A DNA stretch of 34,178 nt from positions 1-34,178 of the forward strand of contig MKVL01000029.1 of NCBI GenBank assembly GCA_001899205.1, written 5' to 3'. The position numbers and the translations under genes are program-made. Each line of letters begins with the position of its first letter. Position 1 is the stretch's first letter. Source of the DNA: Mesorhizobium sp. 65-26. Lineage in GTDB: Bacteria; Pseudomonadota; Alphaproteobacteria; Rhizobiales; Rhizobiaceae. This document shows, piece by piece, positions 7,558 to 15,803 of the stretch. Under the pieces are notes generated by a model. The model was not told the origin of the DNA. It did not search any database and worked only from the letters and a program-made list of their open reading frames with translations.

Positions 7558-8938
7558 TCTGCTTGCCCCTGAGATGGCGTGCGAGATCGGAGAACGGGTC
7601 CGCCGACGGCCTGTCCCTCGGCGACTGAGTCAGTGCTTCATAGATCAGCGGCACCTGGCGCACGGCATTGTCGAGTTCGGCGTCGACGCCGCCCTGGTAG
7701 GCGCCGAGAAGACGGATGTCGCGTGTGTCCTCGAAACGCGAGATCATCGATTTCAGCATCGTCACCAGCGCGCGCTGCTCCGGGCTCCACGCCTTGCCAG
7801 CAAGGCGCGAGATCGACGACAGCGGATTGACGGGCGGATAGCGCCCTTGCTCGGCGATGGAGCGATCGAGCACGACGTGGCCGTCGAGAATGCCGCGCAC
7901 GGAATCGGCCACCGGGTCGTTGTGGTCGTCGCCGTCGACCAGCACGGAGATGATGGCGGTGATCGACCCCTTGCCCTCGGCGCCGGGCCCTGCGCGTTCC
8001 AGCAGCTTGGGCAACTCGGTGAACACGGAGGCCGGGTAACCCCTGGCCACGGGCGGCTCGCCGGTGCCGGTCGCCACCTCGCGTAGCGCGTGGGCGAAAC
8101 GAGTGATCGAATCCAGCACCAGGAGCACGCGGTGGCCCTGGTCCCGAAAATGCTCGGCGACGCGCATCGCCGTGTCCGGCGCGCGCCGCCGCATCATCGC
8201 GCTTTCGTCGCTGGTGGCGACGACGGCGATGGTCTTGGCCATGCTGTCGCCGATCGTGTCCTCGAGGAATTCGCGCACCTCGCGGCCGCGTTCGCCGATG
8301 AGCGCGACGACGACGGTGTCGAAGGCATCGGCGCCGGCAAGCATGGCCAGCAGCGTCGACTTGCCGACGCCGGAGCCGGCGAAGATGCCGAGGCGCTGGC
8401 CGAAGCAGAGCGGCGTGAAGATGTCGATGACGCGCACGCCCGTCATGAAGGACGTGCCGACGCGCTGGCGCGACAGGGCGCCCGGGGTGGCTGCCTGGTC
8501 ATCGCCATCGTCGCCGCGAACGAGCGGCGGCCCGCCGTCGATCGGCCGGGTCAGGGCGTCGATGGCGCGCCCACGCCAGGTCGGGTGGGGCGACACGGTC
8601 AGCGGGCCGCGACGGAAGACGGCGTCGCCAATGCCGGCGTCGGCGCTGCGTTCGAAGGGTGCGACCACGACCTCGTCGCGACTGATCTTGACGATCTCGC
8701 CACGGCGCGCGCCCGCTTGGCCACGCTGCTCGACGACATCGCCCAGCCTGGCGATCTCGGACAGCCCGCGCACCTTGTAGTGGGTGGCCGAAACCTCGGT
8801 GACGCGTCCGCCGCGCTTCAGCAAAGAGGCGCCATCGCCGAACCGGCGCCAGACCCGCTCCAGCGCGGCAAGCTGGTTCTCCGGCCCGGTCTCGGGCCGT
8901 TTCTCCAGCGCGCGGGTCGATGGCAGGTCGGCGGACAT
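7538..8938 (-). CDS. fliI: Flagellar type III export ATPase FliI
   Basis: FliI is the cytoplasmic ATPase that prepares substrates and chaperones for flagellar export. The 466-residue product is F1-beta-like: an N-terminal barrel, Walker A GSGVGKST at residues 188-195, ALIGERGREVREFLEDTI shortly after, and Walker B VLLVLD at 271-276 followed by SITRFAHALREV. The start at 8938 (MSADLPSTRA) is chosen because a longer frame would overlap flgF. It lies 4 bases after flgF and overlaps the next gene by 20 bases. Its usual partner FliH is not in the window. Confidence 0.97.
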   Translation of the reverse strand: MSADLPSTRALEKRPETGPENQLAALERVWRRFGDGASLLKRGGRVTEVSATHYKVRGLSEIARLGDVVEQRGQAGARRGEIVKISRDEVVVAPFERSADAGIGDAVFRRGPLTVSPHPTWRGRAIDALTRPIDGGPPLVRGDDGDDQAATPGALSRQRVGTSFMTGVRVIDIFTPLCFGQRLGIFAGSGVGKSTLLAMLAGADAFDTVVVALIGERGREVREFLEDTIGDSMAKTIAVVATSDESAMMRRRAPDTAMRVAEHFRDQGHRVLLVLDSITRFAHALREVATGTGEPPVARGYPASVFTELPKLLERAGPGAEGKGSITAIISVLVDGDDHNDPVADSVRGILDGHVVLDRSIAEQGRYPPVNPLSSISRLAGKAWSPEQRALVTMLKSMISRFEDTRDIRLLGAYQGGVDAELDNAVRQVPLIYEALTQSPRDRPSADPFSDLARHLRGKQNADAAD

Positions 8939-8942
8939 GTCG

Positions 8943-9665
8943 TTACTTCGAGCCGAGCGTCTTGATCGCCTCGTCGGTGGAGGAGTCGTTCTGACGCAGC
9001 AGGGCGGCGGCATTCTCGAAGGCACGCTGGACGCTGATCAGCTTCGTCATCTCCAGCATCGGGTTGACGTTGGATTCCTCGACGAAACCCTGCGCGACGC
9101 CGACATCTGAACGGTCGGTGAGGGGCTCCGGCGTGCGCGCCGGGATGATGCCGGAATTGCCGTAGCGGGTGAAATTCTCGCCCGGATCGAAGGTGTAGAG
9201 CCCGAGCGCCCCGACGAGCCGGCCGTCCTGGCGGAGCGAGCCGTCGGCCCCGGCCTTGGGAGCGCCGTCGCGCGGGTCGAGCTGGATCGGCGCGCCGCCG
9301 GCGTCGAGCACGGGATAGCCCTCGATCGACATCAGCTCGCCGCTGTCGTTCATGGAGAAGCGGCCGTCGCGGGTCATGACGGTTCCCGCCGGCGTTTCGA
9401 TGGCGAACCAGGCATCGCCCTGGATGGCGAAATCGAACGGGTTGCCGGTCTCGGTCAGCGAGCCATGGGCGCTGGAGAGATAGGTCTTGCCGGAAGAGGC
9501 GAAGGAGACAGACCGGTCGCCGGTGCCGGACACGACGTCCTCGAACTTCACGCCGGTGGCGCGAAAGCCCACGGTGGAGGCATTGGCGACGTTGTCGGCG
9601 ATCGTGTCGAGGCGGCGCTCGAGGGCGATCTGGGCCGAGATGGCGACGTAGAGACTGTCCCGCAT
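8943..9665 (-). CDS. flgF: Flagellar proximal rod protein FlgF
   Basis: FlgF is a rod protein of the FlgG-like family. The 240-residue product has the N-terminal motif TIADNVANASTVGFRATGVK, the central FAIQGDAWFAIETPAGTVMT and TRDGRFSMNDSGELMSIEGY, and the C-terminal ESNVNPMLEMTKLISVQRAF. The length and motif order fit FlgF. It is kept apart from FlgG by the VGF form of the rod motif and by the separate flgG at 4852. It starts 7 bases after the DUF1217 gene and ends 4 bases before fliI. Confidence 0.93.
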   Translation of the reverse strand: MRDSLYVAISAQIALERRLDTIADNVANASTVGFRATGVKFEDVVSGTGDRSVSFASSGKTYLSSAHGSLTETGNPFDFAIQGDAWFAIETPAGTVMTRDGRFSMNDSGELMSIEGYPVLDAGGAPIQLDPRDGAPKAGADGSLRQDGRLVGALGLYTFDPGENFTRYGNSGIIPARTPEPLTDRSDVGVAQGFVEESNVNPMLEMTKLISVQRAFENAAALLRQNDSSTDEAIKTLGSK

Positions 9666-9672
9666 GGCGTCC

Positions 9673-10794
9673 TCAGAATTTCAGTTTCTGCATGGCCATC
9701 ATCAGGTCGGTCGAAATGCCGACCGTGACCGGCTGGGCGAAAAGCACGCTGGCCGCCGTCTGCGGCGCCGAGGTGGGATTGTTGATCTCCCACAGGCTGG
9801 TGAAGCGGGTGATGAACTTGTCGAGCTTCTTGGGATCGGAAAAGTCGGCGATGTTGAGCTTCTGCTCGAACAGTTGCACCTGCTTGTCGATGTCGGCCGA
9901 AGCGAAGGAGTCGGGCAGGCCGAGCGCCGTGCGCACCACGCTGGCCAGGGCGGTGTCGGCCAGCACCTGATACCAGCTCGTGATGGTCGACGCCTTGCGC
10001 TGGAAATAGAGCGCCAGCCGCACGCCTTCGTTGGACTGGCCGGCATCCTCCTCCAGCGTCTGGCGCATGTATTTGTCGACGGTCGGCTGCTGCGCGGGAT
10101 TGGTCGTGGTGGCGCTCTCGCCATAGGCCTCGAAGTTGAAGGCCGAGGCGAGCGCTGCATAGGCCTTGTTGGTCATGGTGTTGGCGACACTGTTGGGGTC
10201 GCGCACGCCGCCCTGCAGGACGTTCTTGATGAGGTCCTTGTCCTCCGTCGCCGCGTCGAGGCCGAACGCCGCCAGCGCGTAGGTGTAGAGGCGGCTGTTC
10301 GACATCAGGTCGTCGATCGACTTCACCTTGGTGATGTTGGCGAGATAGTAGGTGGTCTCGCCCTTGACGTAGTTGGAGTTGGGATCGAGGCCGGCGATCT
10401 GCGCCTGGATGGCGTAGTTCTTCGTCACCAGTTGCTGGGCCTTGTTGTAGACGGTGGCGTCGGCGCCGTTGGCCGCGAAGTTGAAGGCCGCGACGAATTC
10501 GGCATAGCGCTTGTCGGTCAGCTTGTTGGCGAAGCTGTCGGAGTCGGAAACGCCCTCCTTCAGCGCCTTGACCATGAAGGCCTTGGCGTAGTCCATGGAG
10601 CTCAGCCCGTATGCCTTCATGGCATATTTGAACAGACGGTCGTTGTTGACGAAATCGTCGATCGATTTCACCTTGGTGATATTGTCGAGGTAGTATTTCG
10701 TCTCACGGTCGACCACCGGCTGCTTCTCGATCCGGTCGATCGATTTGCCGATGTCTCTGGTTATCAGCTGGTAGCTGGTAAGGGTGTTGAGCAA
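9673..10794 (-). CDS. DUF1217 flagellar-cluster protein with internal repeats
   Basis: This 373-residue protein is soluble, with no signal peptide or membrane helix, and appears to belong to the DUF1217 family found in alphaproteobacterial flagellar clusters. Two tandem 80-residue repeats are visible, at about 31-110 (ETKYYLDNITKVKSIDDFVN to NFAANG) and 146-225 (ETTYYLANITKVKSIDDLMS to NFEAYG). A divergent C-terminal part contains TITSWYQVLADTALASVVRT and LPDSFASADIDKQVQLFEQK. It is the first gene of the leftward flagellar run and is divergent from motA. Its molecular role is unknown; position suggests rod, hook or export function. Confidence 0.85.
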   Translation of the reverse strand: MLNTLTSYQLITRDIGKSIDRIEKQPVVDRETKYYLDNITKVKSIDDFVNNDRLFKYAMKAYGLSSMDYAKAFMVKALKEGVSDSDSFANKLTDKRYAEFVAAFNFAANGADATVYNKAQQLVTKNYAIQAQIAGLDPNSNYVKGETTYYLANITKVKSIDDLMSNSRLYTYALAAFGLDAATEDKDLIKNVLQGGVRDPNSVANTMTNKAYAALASAFNFEAYGESATTTNPAQQPTVDKYMRQTLEEDAGQSNEGVRLALYFQRKASTITSWYQVLADTALASVVRTALGLPDSFASADIDKQVQLFEQKLNIADFSDPKKLDKFITRFTSLWEINNPTSAPQTAASVLFAQPVTVGISTDLMMAMQKLKF

Positions 10795-10837
10795 GACGCG
10801 CCTCCGGCCGAAGCTATCACCGCACCGTAAGCCGCCT

Positions 10838-10890
10838 GCCTTGTGCGAGGCTGAATCGCCATCCCGACGGATTCAAGCCTCACACAAGGC
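10838..10890. promoter_or_regulatory. Long inverted repeat between the divergent flagellar runs
   Basis: Arm 10838-10857 (GCCTTGTGCGAGGCTGAATC) matches the reverse complement of 10870-10890, apart from one substitution and one extra base, around a 12-base spacer. It lies 44 bases upstream of the DUF1217 start and 48 bases upstream of motA. It could be an operator shared by both runs, or a leader hairpin of the leftward mRNA. Candidate regulators of flagellar genes in rhizobia include VisNR and Rem, but no binding is shown here. Confidence 0.55.
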
Positions 10891-10938
10891 ACGGACGTTA
10901 TCGTCCCGATCCTGGCGTGAAATGCGGAAGGACCTCTC

Positions 10939-11814
10939 GTGGGTATTCTGATCGGATTGGTGGTGACGCTCGGCTGCGTCCTCGGCGGCTTCATGGCCAT
11001 GGGCGGCCACCTTCAGGTGCTTGTGCAGCCGTGGGAGGCCGTGGTCATCTGCGGCGCCGCGCTCGGTACCTTCCTCGTCGCCAATCCGATGAAGACCGTG
11101 AAGGATACGGGAAAAGGTATCCTCGAGGCCTTCAAGCAGGCCGTGCCGAAGGAGCAGGACTACCTGGAGACACTGGGCGTCCTGCACAGCCTGATGCGCG
11201 AACTGCGCTCGAAGTCGCGCAGCGAGGTCGAGGCGCATATCGACAATCCGGAGGAGTCGGCGATCTTCCAGGCCTTCCCGACCGTGCTGAAGAACCACGA
11301 CCTGACGCATTTCATCTGCGATTACTGCCGCATCATCATCATCGGCAACGCCCGCTCGCACGAGATCGAGGCGTTGATGGACGAGGAAATCCAGACGATC
11401 CGGACCGACAAGATGAAGGCCTATCACGCCCTCGTCGCGGTCGGCGACGGCTTGCCGGCGCTCGGCATCGTCGCGGCGGTGCTCGGCGTGGTGAAGGCCA
11501 TGGGCGCCCTCGACCAGTCGCCGGAAATCCTGGGCGGGCTGATCGGCGCCGCGCTTGTCGGCACCTTCCTCGGCATTTTCCTGTCCTATGCGGTCGTCGG
11601 CCCGGTCGCCACCAAGATCAAGACCGTGCGCGAGAAGAGGAACCGCCTCTACATCATCGTCAAGCAGACGCTGCTCGCCTACATGAACGGCGCCCTGCCG
11701 CAGGTGGCGATAGAATTCGGCCGCAAGACGATTTCCTCCTATGAGCGGCCGACCATCGACGCCGTCGAGCAGAGCACGATGAACACCGGCGCCGCCGAGA
11801 AGAAGGCCGCCTGA
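10939..11814 (+). CDS. motA: Flagellar stator proton-channel subunit MotA
   Basis: MotA is the inner-membrane stator subunit that, with MotB, couples proton flow to rotation. The 291-residue product has helices near residues 3-20 and 33-48, a large cytoplasmic loop with [20 protein letters not shown] (charged torque region), then two helices. The third begins at [20 protein letters not shown], containing the conserved Pro, and the fourth holds [20 protein letters not shown]. The start codon is GTG at 10939 with GGAAGGA about 7 bases upstream. It opens the motA-fliM-fliN-fliG-flhB run; motB is not adjacent, which is usual in rhizobia. Confidence 0.97.
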   Translation: MGILIGLVVTLGCVLGGFMAMGGHLQVLVQPWEAVVICGAALGTFLVANPMKTVKDTGKGILEAFKQAVPKEQDYLETLGVLHSLMRELRSKSRSEVEAHIDNPEESAIFQAFPTVLKNHDLTHFICDYCRIIIIGNARSHEIEALMDEEIQTIRTDKMKAYHALVAVGDGLPALGIVAAVLGVVKAMGALDQSPEILGGLIGAALVGTFLGIFLSYAVVGPVATKIKTVREKRNRLYIIVKQTLLAYMNGALPQVAIEFGRKTISSYERPTIDAVEQSTMNTGAAEKKAA

Positions 11815-11846
11815 ACCATGTGCGACCGCAAGGGCCAGGCGCCATC

Positions 11847-12776
11847 ATGACCAGCACCGGCAGCCTCTCCGAGGCACGCTCGCTGATCATCGAGCGTCTC
11901 GTCGGCGATTCCGGCGAGGCCGCGCAGGTGATCGCCGCTGGCCGGACGATGGCCGAGCGCGCGTTGCCGCCGCTGCGGAAAAGCCTGTCAGAGCTTGGCG
12001 CGCCCGTCACCGTCGATCTGAAGACCGTCGAGGTTTGCCGCGTGCCGGAAGCGCGCGAGCATGCCGGCGAAACCTTCGCCATGACGGTCGTGAGCTCGCC
12101 TTCATCGGCGGACGCCATGGTGCTGGTGATCGACGCGCCGGCGATCGCCGTCATGGTCTGCACCTTGTTCGGCGGCGATCCCGACCTGCCGGTCTCACCG
12201 ATCGAGCGTGCGCTGTCGTCGATCGAGATCGACGTGTCGGGCATGGTCTTCCAGGAAGTGGCGCGGGCGTTGGATGGCTCCGGCTTGCGCGCGCTCGAAC
12301 TGCAACTGCCGGCGCCGCAAGCCTGGTCCGGTACGGAGGCGCGGCGGCACGTATTGCGCGACGGCGCGGCCGTGCGGATGGTGTTCGGCCTGTCGACGCC
12401 GGCGGATGCCGGAACGGTCACGGTGACGATCCCGCAACGCGTGCTGCTGTCGCGTGGCGAGGCGATGGATGCCGGGGACGGCCAGGCCGTCGGCGCGGAC
12501 TGGGGCGCCCGCTTTTCCGAGGAGGTCATGCGCTCGGCGGTCACGCTGGAGGCCACGATGCCGCTGGCCAGGCTGACGCTTGGCGACCTGGCGGATTTCG
12601 AGCACGGCCAGGTCATCGAATTCGCCGAGACCGCGCAATCGCAGGCGCGACTCGAGGCGCGCGGCAAGACGCTGTTCGTGTGCGAGTTCGGCAAGCTCGG
12701 ACAAAACTACACGGTCCGGATCAGGCATCCCTACGATGCCGGTCAGGATTTCATCGACGGGCTCGTGACCGGCTAA
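11847..12776 (+). CDS. fliM: Flagellar C-ring switch protein FliM
   Basis: FliM is the middle C-ring protein that binds phosphorylated CheY and sets the direction or speed of rotation. The 309-residue product has a central CheC-like domain (LVIDAPAIAVMVCTLFGGDP, ALSSIEIDVSGMVFQEVARA). The C-terminal SpoA/FliN-like domain contains EATMPLARLTLGDLADFEHG and FVCEFGKLGQNYTVRIRHPY. I prefer the ATG at 11847; a GTG at 11820 would add 9 residues but has no clear ribosome site. The N-terminus lacks the enterobacterial LSQ-EIDALL motif for CheY binding, so docking probably differs. Confidence 0.88.
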   Translation: MTSTGSLSEARSLIIERLVGDSGEAAQVIAAGRTMAERALPPLRKSLSELGAPVTVDLKTVEVCRVPEAREHAGETFAMTVVSSPSSADAMVLVIDAPAIAVMVCTLFGGDPDLPVSPIERALSSIEIDVSGMVFQEVARALDGSGLRALELQLPAPQAWSGTEARRHVLRDGAAVRMVFGLSTPADAGTVTVTIPQRVLLSRGEAMDAGDGQAVGADWGARFSEEVMRSAVTLEATMPLARLTLGDLADFEHGQVIEFAETAQSQARLEARGKTLFVCEFGKLGQNYTVRIRHPYDAGQDFIDGLVTG

Positions 12777-12806
12777 GGCCGGCGGGCAGACTTCTGGAGA
12801 CCAGGA

Positions 12807-13187
12807 ATGGCCAAGACCAAGGTGGAAGCGGAACTCGACCAGCCGGACGAGCAGCTCGATCGCGCCATCGAGGAACTGCGCGGCGTGCTCAAGGAAGAGG
12901 AAAAGCGCCCTGGAGCGGCCTTCCGCGGCAGCGCCAATTCCAACGTCATCATGAACATTCCCGTCGAGGTCCAGATCGTGCTGGGCAGCACCGAAATGCC
13001 GGTGTCGGAGCTGATGGCGCTGCAGAAGGGTTCGACCGTGGCGCTTAACCGCCGCATCGGCGAGCCCGTCGACGTGGTCGTGAACGGACGCAAGATCGCG
13101 CGCGGCGAAATCACGGTGCTTGAGAGCGATCCCTCGCGCTTCGGGATTCGGCTGACCGAGATCATCGCCGGCACGAAGGAAGCCTGA
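12807..13187 (+). CDS. fliN: Flagellar C-ring switch protein FliN
   Basis: FliN forms the base of the C ring and an export docking site. The 126-residue product has an acidic N-terminal tail (about 1-50) and the SpoA domain with [40 protein letters not shown] and [18 protein letters not shown]. This is the standard FliN pattern. It follows fliM after 30 bases, with GGAG about 10 bases ahead of the ATG, and lies 43 bases before fliG. Confidence 0.97.
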   Translation: MAKTKVEAELDQPDEQLDRAIEELRGVLKEEEKRPGAAFRGSANSNVIMNIPVEVQIVLGSTEMPVSELMALQKGSTVALNRRIGEPVDVVVNGRKIARGEITVLESDPSRFGIRLTEIIAGTKEA

Positions 13188-13230
13188 TCATGGCTGGCGG
13201 GGCCCGGCGCGTCGGGAAGAGGAGAAGAGC

Positions 13231-14250
13231 ATGACGCTGGCGGCCACGCTGACGCGTCCGCAGAAGGCGGCCGCGATCCTCGTCGCGATGGGCAAGCCGG
13301 CAGCCAGCCGCCTGCTCAAGTTCTTCAAGCAGGAGGAGCTGAAGTCGCTGATCGAAGGCGCGCGCCTGCTGCGCACCATCCCCCAGGCCGATCTCGAACG
13401 GATCGTCGCCGAGTTCGAGGTCGAGTTCACCGAAGGCGCGGGCCTGCTCGATTCGGCGGACCGCATGGACACCATCCTCAATGAATCGCTGTCGCCCGAG
13501 GAGATGAGCGCCATCATGGGCGACAAGCGCTTCGAGCCCGTGCCGGAAGGGCCGCAGCCGATATGGCCGCAACTGGAGAAGCTCGATCCGGCGAGGCTCG
13601 GCGCTTTCCTGTCGGGTGAGCATGCGCAGACCGCGGCCATGGTGCTGTCGAAGCTTTCGCCGCCTGCCGCTGCAAGGGCGCTGCTGACGCTGGACAAGGT
13701 CATGCGGAGCGAGATCGTCAAGCGCATGGTGACGATGGCCAACATTCCGGACGCGGCGACGCGGATCGTCGAGAACCGGCTGCGCGCCAGCGTGCTGGCG
13801 GAAAGCTCGGGCAGGGACACGTCGGCCGGGCAGGCACGCGTCGCCAGCCTGCTCAACGAGATGGACAAGGGTCAGCTCGAGGAGGTCATGCAGGATCTGG
13901 AGGCTGCCGGGACGCCGGATCTCGCCGGCGTGCGTGCGCGGCTCTTCGCCTTCGACGACCTGCCGCTGCTCACCCAGAAGGCGCGGGTGCTTCTGTTCGA
14001 CGGGCTGTCGACGGAGCTGGTCACGCTGGCGCTGCGCGGCGCGTCCGCGGGGCTTGCCGAATCCGTTCTCTCGGCGATCGGCGCGCGCTCGCGACGCATG
14101 ATCGAATCCGAGCTCGCCCAGGGCTCCGACGGCATCCCGCTGGCCGACATCATGGGCGCGCGCAAGACCATTGCGTCGGCAACGATCCGGCTTTCACGCG
14201 AGGGTGCCTTCGAGCTGCCGTCGACGCAAAGCACCGCCGAGGCGGCCTGA
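13231..14250 (+). CDS. fliG: Flagellar C-ring rotor protein FliG
   Basis: FliG links the MS ring to the C ring and contacts MotA through charged residues. The 339-residue product has the N-terminal FliF-binding domain (LTRPQKAAAILVAMGKPAAS), then the middle domain with GEHAQTAAMVLSKLSPPAAA, where the usual EHPQ motif reads EHAQ. The C-terminal torque domain includes LLTQKARVLLFDGLSTELVT and SRRMIESELAQGSDGIPLAD. The length fits the family (about 330-345). GGAGAAG sits just upstream of the ATG. Its partner fliF is not in the window. Confidence 0.95.
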   Translation: MTLAATLTRPQKAAAILVAMGKPAASRLLKFFKQEELKSLIEGARLLRTIPQADLERIVAEFEVEFTEGAGLLDSADRMDTILNESLSPEEMSAIMGDKRFEPVPEGPQPIWPQLEKLDPARLGAFLSGEHAQTAAMVLSKLSPPAAARALLTLDKVMRSEIVKRMVTMANIPDAATRIVENRLRASVLAESSGRDTSAGQARVASLLNEMDKGQLEEVMQDLEAAGTPDLAGVRARLFAFDDLPLLTQKARVLLFDGLSTELVTLALRGASAGLAESVLSAIGARSRRMIESELAQGSDGIPLADIMGARKTIASATIRLSREGAFELPSTQSTAEAA

Positions 14251-14258
14251 CGCTCTAG

Positions 14259-15341
14259 ATGGCCGAGTCGGACGACAAGGACTCCAAAACAGAAGAGGCC
14301 ACGGAAAAGAAAATCCGTGACACGGTCGAGCAAGGCAAGCTGCCGCACTCGCGGGAGACGGCGATCCTCGCTTCCTTCGTGGCGATCCTGGTCTTCACCG
14401 TCTTCTATGCCAAGGACACCATCGTCGACCTCGGCATGTTCCTGTCGATGTTCCTCGAAAAGCCCGAGGCCTGGCCGATGAACACCGAGACCGACGTCAT
14501 CGCTCTCTACAAGACGGTGATGCTGGAAATCGGTCGCGCCGTCGTCAGCCTCCTGGTGCTGCTGAGCGTCGCCGGCATCGGCGCCTCTGTGTTCCAGAAC
14601 ATGCCGCAGATCGTCGGCGAGCGAATCCGGCCGCAGGCCTCGCGCATCTCGATAGCCAAGGGCTGGAACCGGCTGTTCGGCCTGCAGGGCTGGGTCGAAT
14701 TCCTGAAGTCGCTGGGCAAGCTGGCGCTTGCCATCACCGTGCTCGTCTTCACGCTTTCGGGAGACCATCGCAAGCTGCTTGCCGGCATGATCACCAATCC
14801 GGCCGCCTTCGGCCTGGTCATCCGTGGCATCGCCGTCGACATACTGTCGGCCATCGTCTTCGTGATGGGGCTGATCGCGGCCGCCGACCTGGTCTGGTCG
14901 CGCTTCAACTGGAAGCGCGATCTGCGCATGACCAAGCAGGAAGTGAAGGACGAACTCAAGCAGTCCGAGGGCGATCCGATCGTCAAGTCGCGGCTTCGGT
15001 CGATGGCGCGCGACCGCGCGCGGCGGCGCATGATGACGGCGGTGCCGAAGGCGACGCTGATCATCGCCAACCCGACCCACTTCTCGATCGCGCTGAAGTA
15101 TGAGCGCGAGGTGGATTCGGCGCCGGTGGTGCTGGCCAAGGGACAGGACCTTGTGGCGCTGAAGATCCGCGAGATCGCCAGGGAGCACAATATTCCGATC
15201 TTCGAGGACGTGGCGCTCGCGCGCTCCATGTACAAGCAAGTTTCGGTCGATAGTGTGATCCCGTCGCAATTCTACCAGGCCGTCGCCGAACTGGTGCGGA
15301 TCGTCTACTCCAAGAAGGCAGAGCGCAGACAGATTTCATGA
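14259..15341 (+). CDS. flhB: Flagellar export switch protein FlhB
   Basis: FlhB is an inner-membrane export protein that switches substrate class from rod/hook to filament type after autocleavage. The 360-residue product has a charged N-terminus with TEEATEKKIRDTVEQGKLPH, four membrane segments between about residues 35 and 210, and a cytoplasmic domain. That domain carries the autocleavage motif NPTH at 271-274 within LIIANPTHFSIALKY. It follows fliG after 8 bases and overlaps the next gene by 4 (ATGA). Confidence 0.97.
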   Translation: MAESDDKDSKTEEATEKKIRDTVEQGKLPHSRETAILASFVAILVFTVFYAKDTIVDLGMFLSMFLEKPEAWPMNTETDVIALYKTVMLEIGRAVVSLLVLLSVAGIGASVFQNMPQIVGERIRPQASRISIAKGWNRLFGLQGWVEFLKSLGKLALAITVLVFTLSGDHRKLLAGMITNPAAFGLVIRGIAVDILSAIVFVMGLIAAADLVWSRFNWKRDLRMTKQEVKDELKQSEGDPIVKSRLRSMARDRARRRMMTAVPKATLIIANPTHFSIALKYEREVDSAPVVLAKGQDLVALKIREIAREHNIPIFEDVALARSMYKQVSVDSVIPSQFYQAVAELVRIVYSKKAERRQIS

Positions 15342-15775
15342 ACCGGCAACCGCATGCACATTCACGCGAGGCGATCGTCGCCAACGCCATCCAGCAGGTC
15401 GTTGGCGAACTGCGGCTCATCGACGTCGCGGACTATATCGCCTTCATCCGGCTGGAGCATTTCGCCTGCCTGTCGGATCTGGTGGATTCGGCGGCAGAGC
15501 TTTACTTCATGCCGGGCACGCTGAGGCTCGGCCATGGTGGCGAGGCGCATGTCGACTGGAGCGGCAATCCCCGCGTCGTGCTCGACCTTGAGCTCCGGCC
15601 GCCTGGCGTCACCGTCTATTTCCAGCTGGCGCTGAGCGAGCACACCGCATCGGTCGTGGTCAATTACGTGTCGTTCCAGCGGCCGAACGAGGATCCGGAA
15701 CGCAATACCGAGCTTCTGGAGGCGGTGCTCGAACGGGCCCGCATCCGTCGGACCGAACCGCTGGCGCTTCCCTGA
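15338..15775 (+). CDS. Uncharacterised small protein coupled to flhB
   Basis: I do not recognise this 145-residue protein. It is soluble, with no signal peptide or membrane helix. The N-terminal helical part is REAIVANAIQQVVGELRLID. A segment with many beta strands follows (GEAHVDWSGNPRVVLDLELR, PGVTVYFQLALSEHTASVVV), and the tail is charged. The ATG overlaps the flhB stop (ATGA), so it is probably translated with flhB. The position suggests a flagellar or export accessory role that cannot be named from sequence. It ends 28 bases from the convergent visR stop. Confidence 0.7.
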   Translation: MNRQPHAHSREAIVANAIQQVVGELRLIDVADYIAFIRLEHFACLSDLVDSAAELYFMPGTLRLGHGGEAHVDWSGNPRVVLDLELRPPGVTVYFQLALSEHTASVVVNYVSFQRPNEDPERNTELLEAVLERARIRRTEPLALP

Positions 15776-15803
15776 AAGCTGGTGCGCCGGCCGCGCGCCG
15801 GGG

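Noticed and set aside
9664-10830. 388-residue open frame on the plus strand
   Set aside because: It mirrors the DUF1217 gene; repeat-like parts in its translation are only the complement of that gene's repeats.
13872-15269. 465-residue open frame on the minus strand
   Set aside because: It is antisense to fliG and flhB, with His/Arg/Asp-rich shadow composition and no recognisable domain.
15776-15803. Terminator between the flhB-coupled gene and visR
   Set aside because: The 28 bases are GC-rich with only a CCGG-N7-CCGG dyad and no T tract on either strand; not enough for a call.
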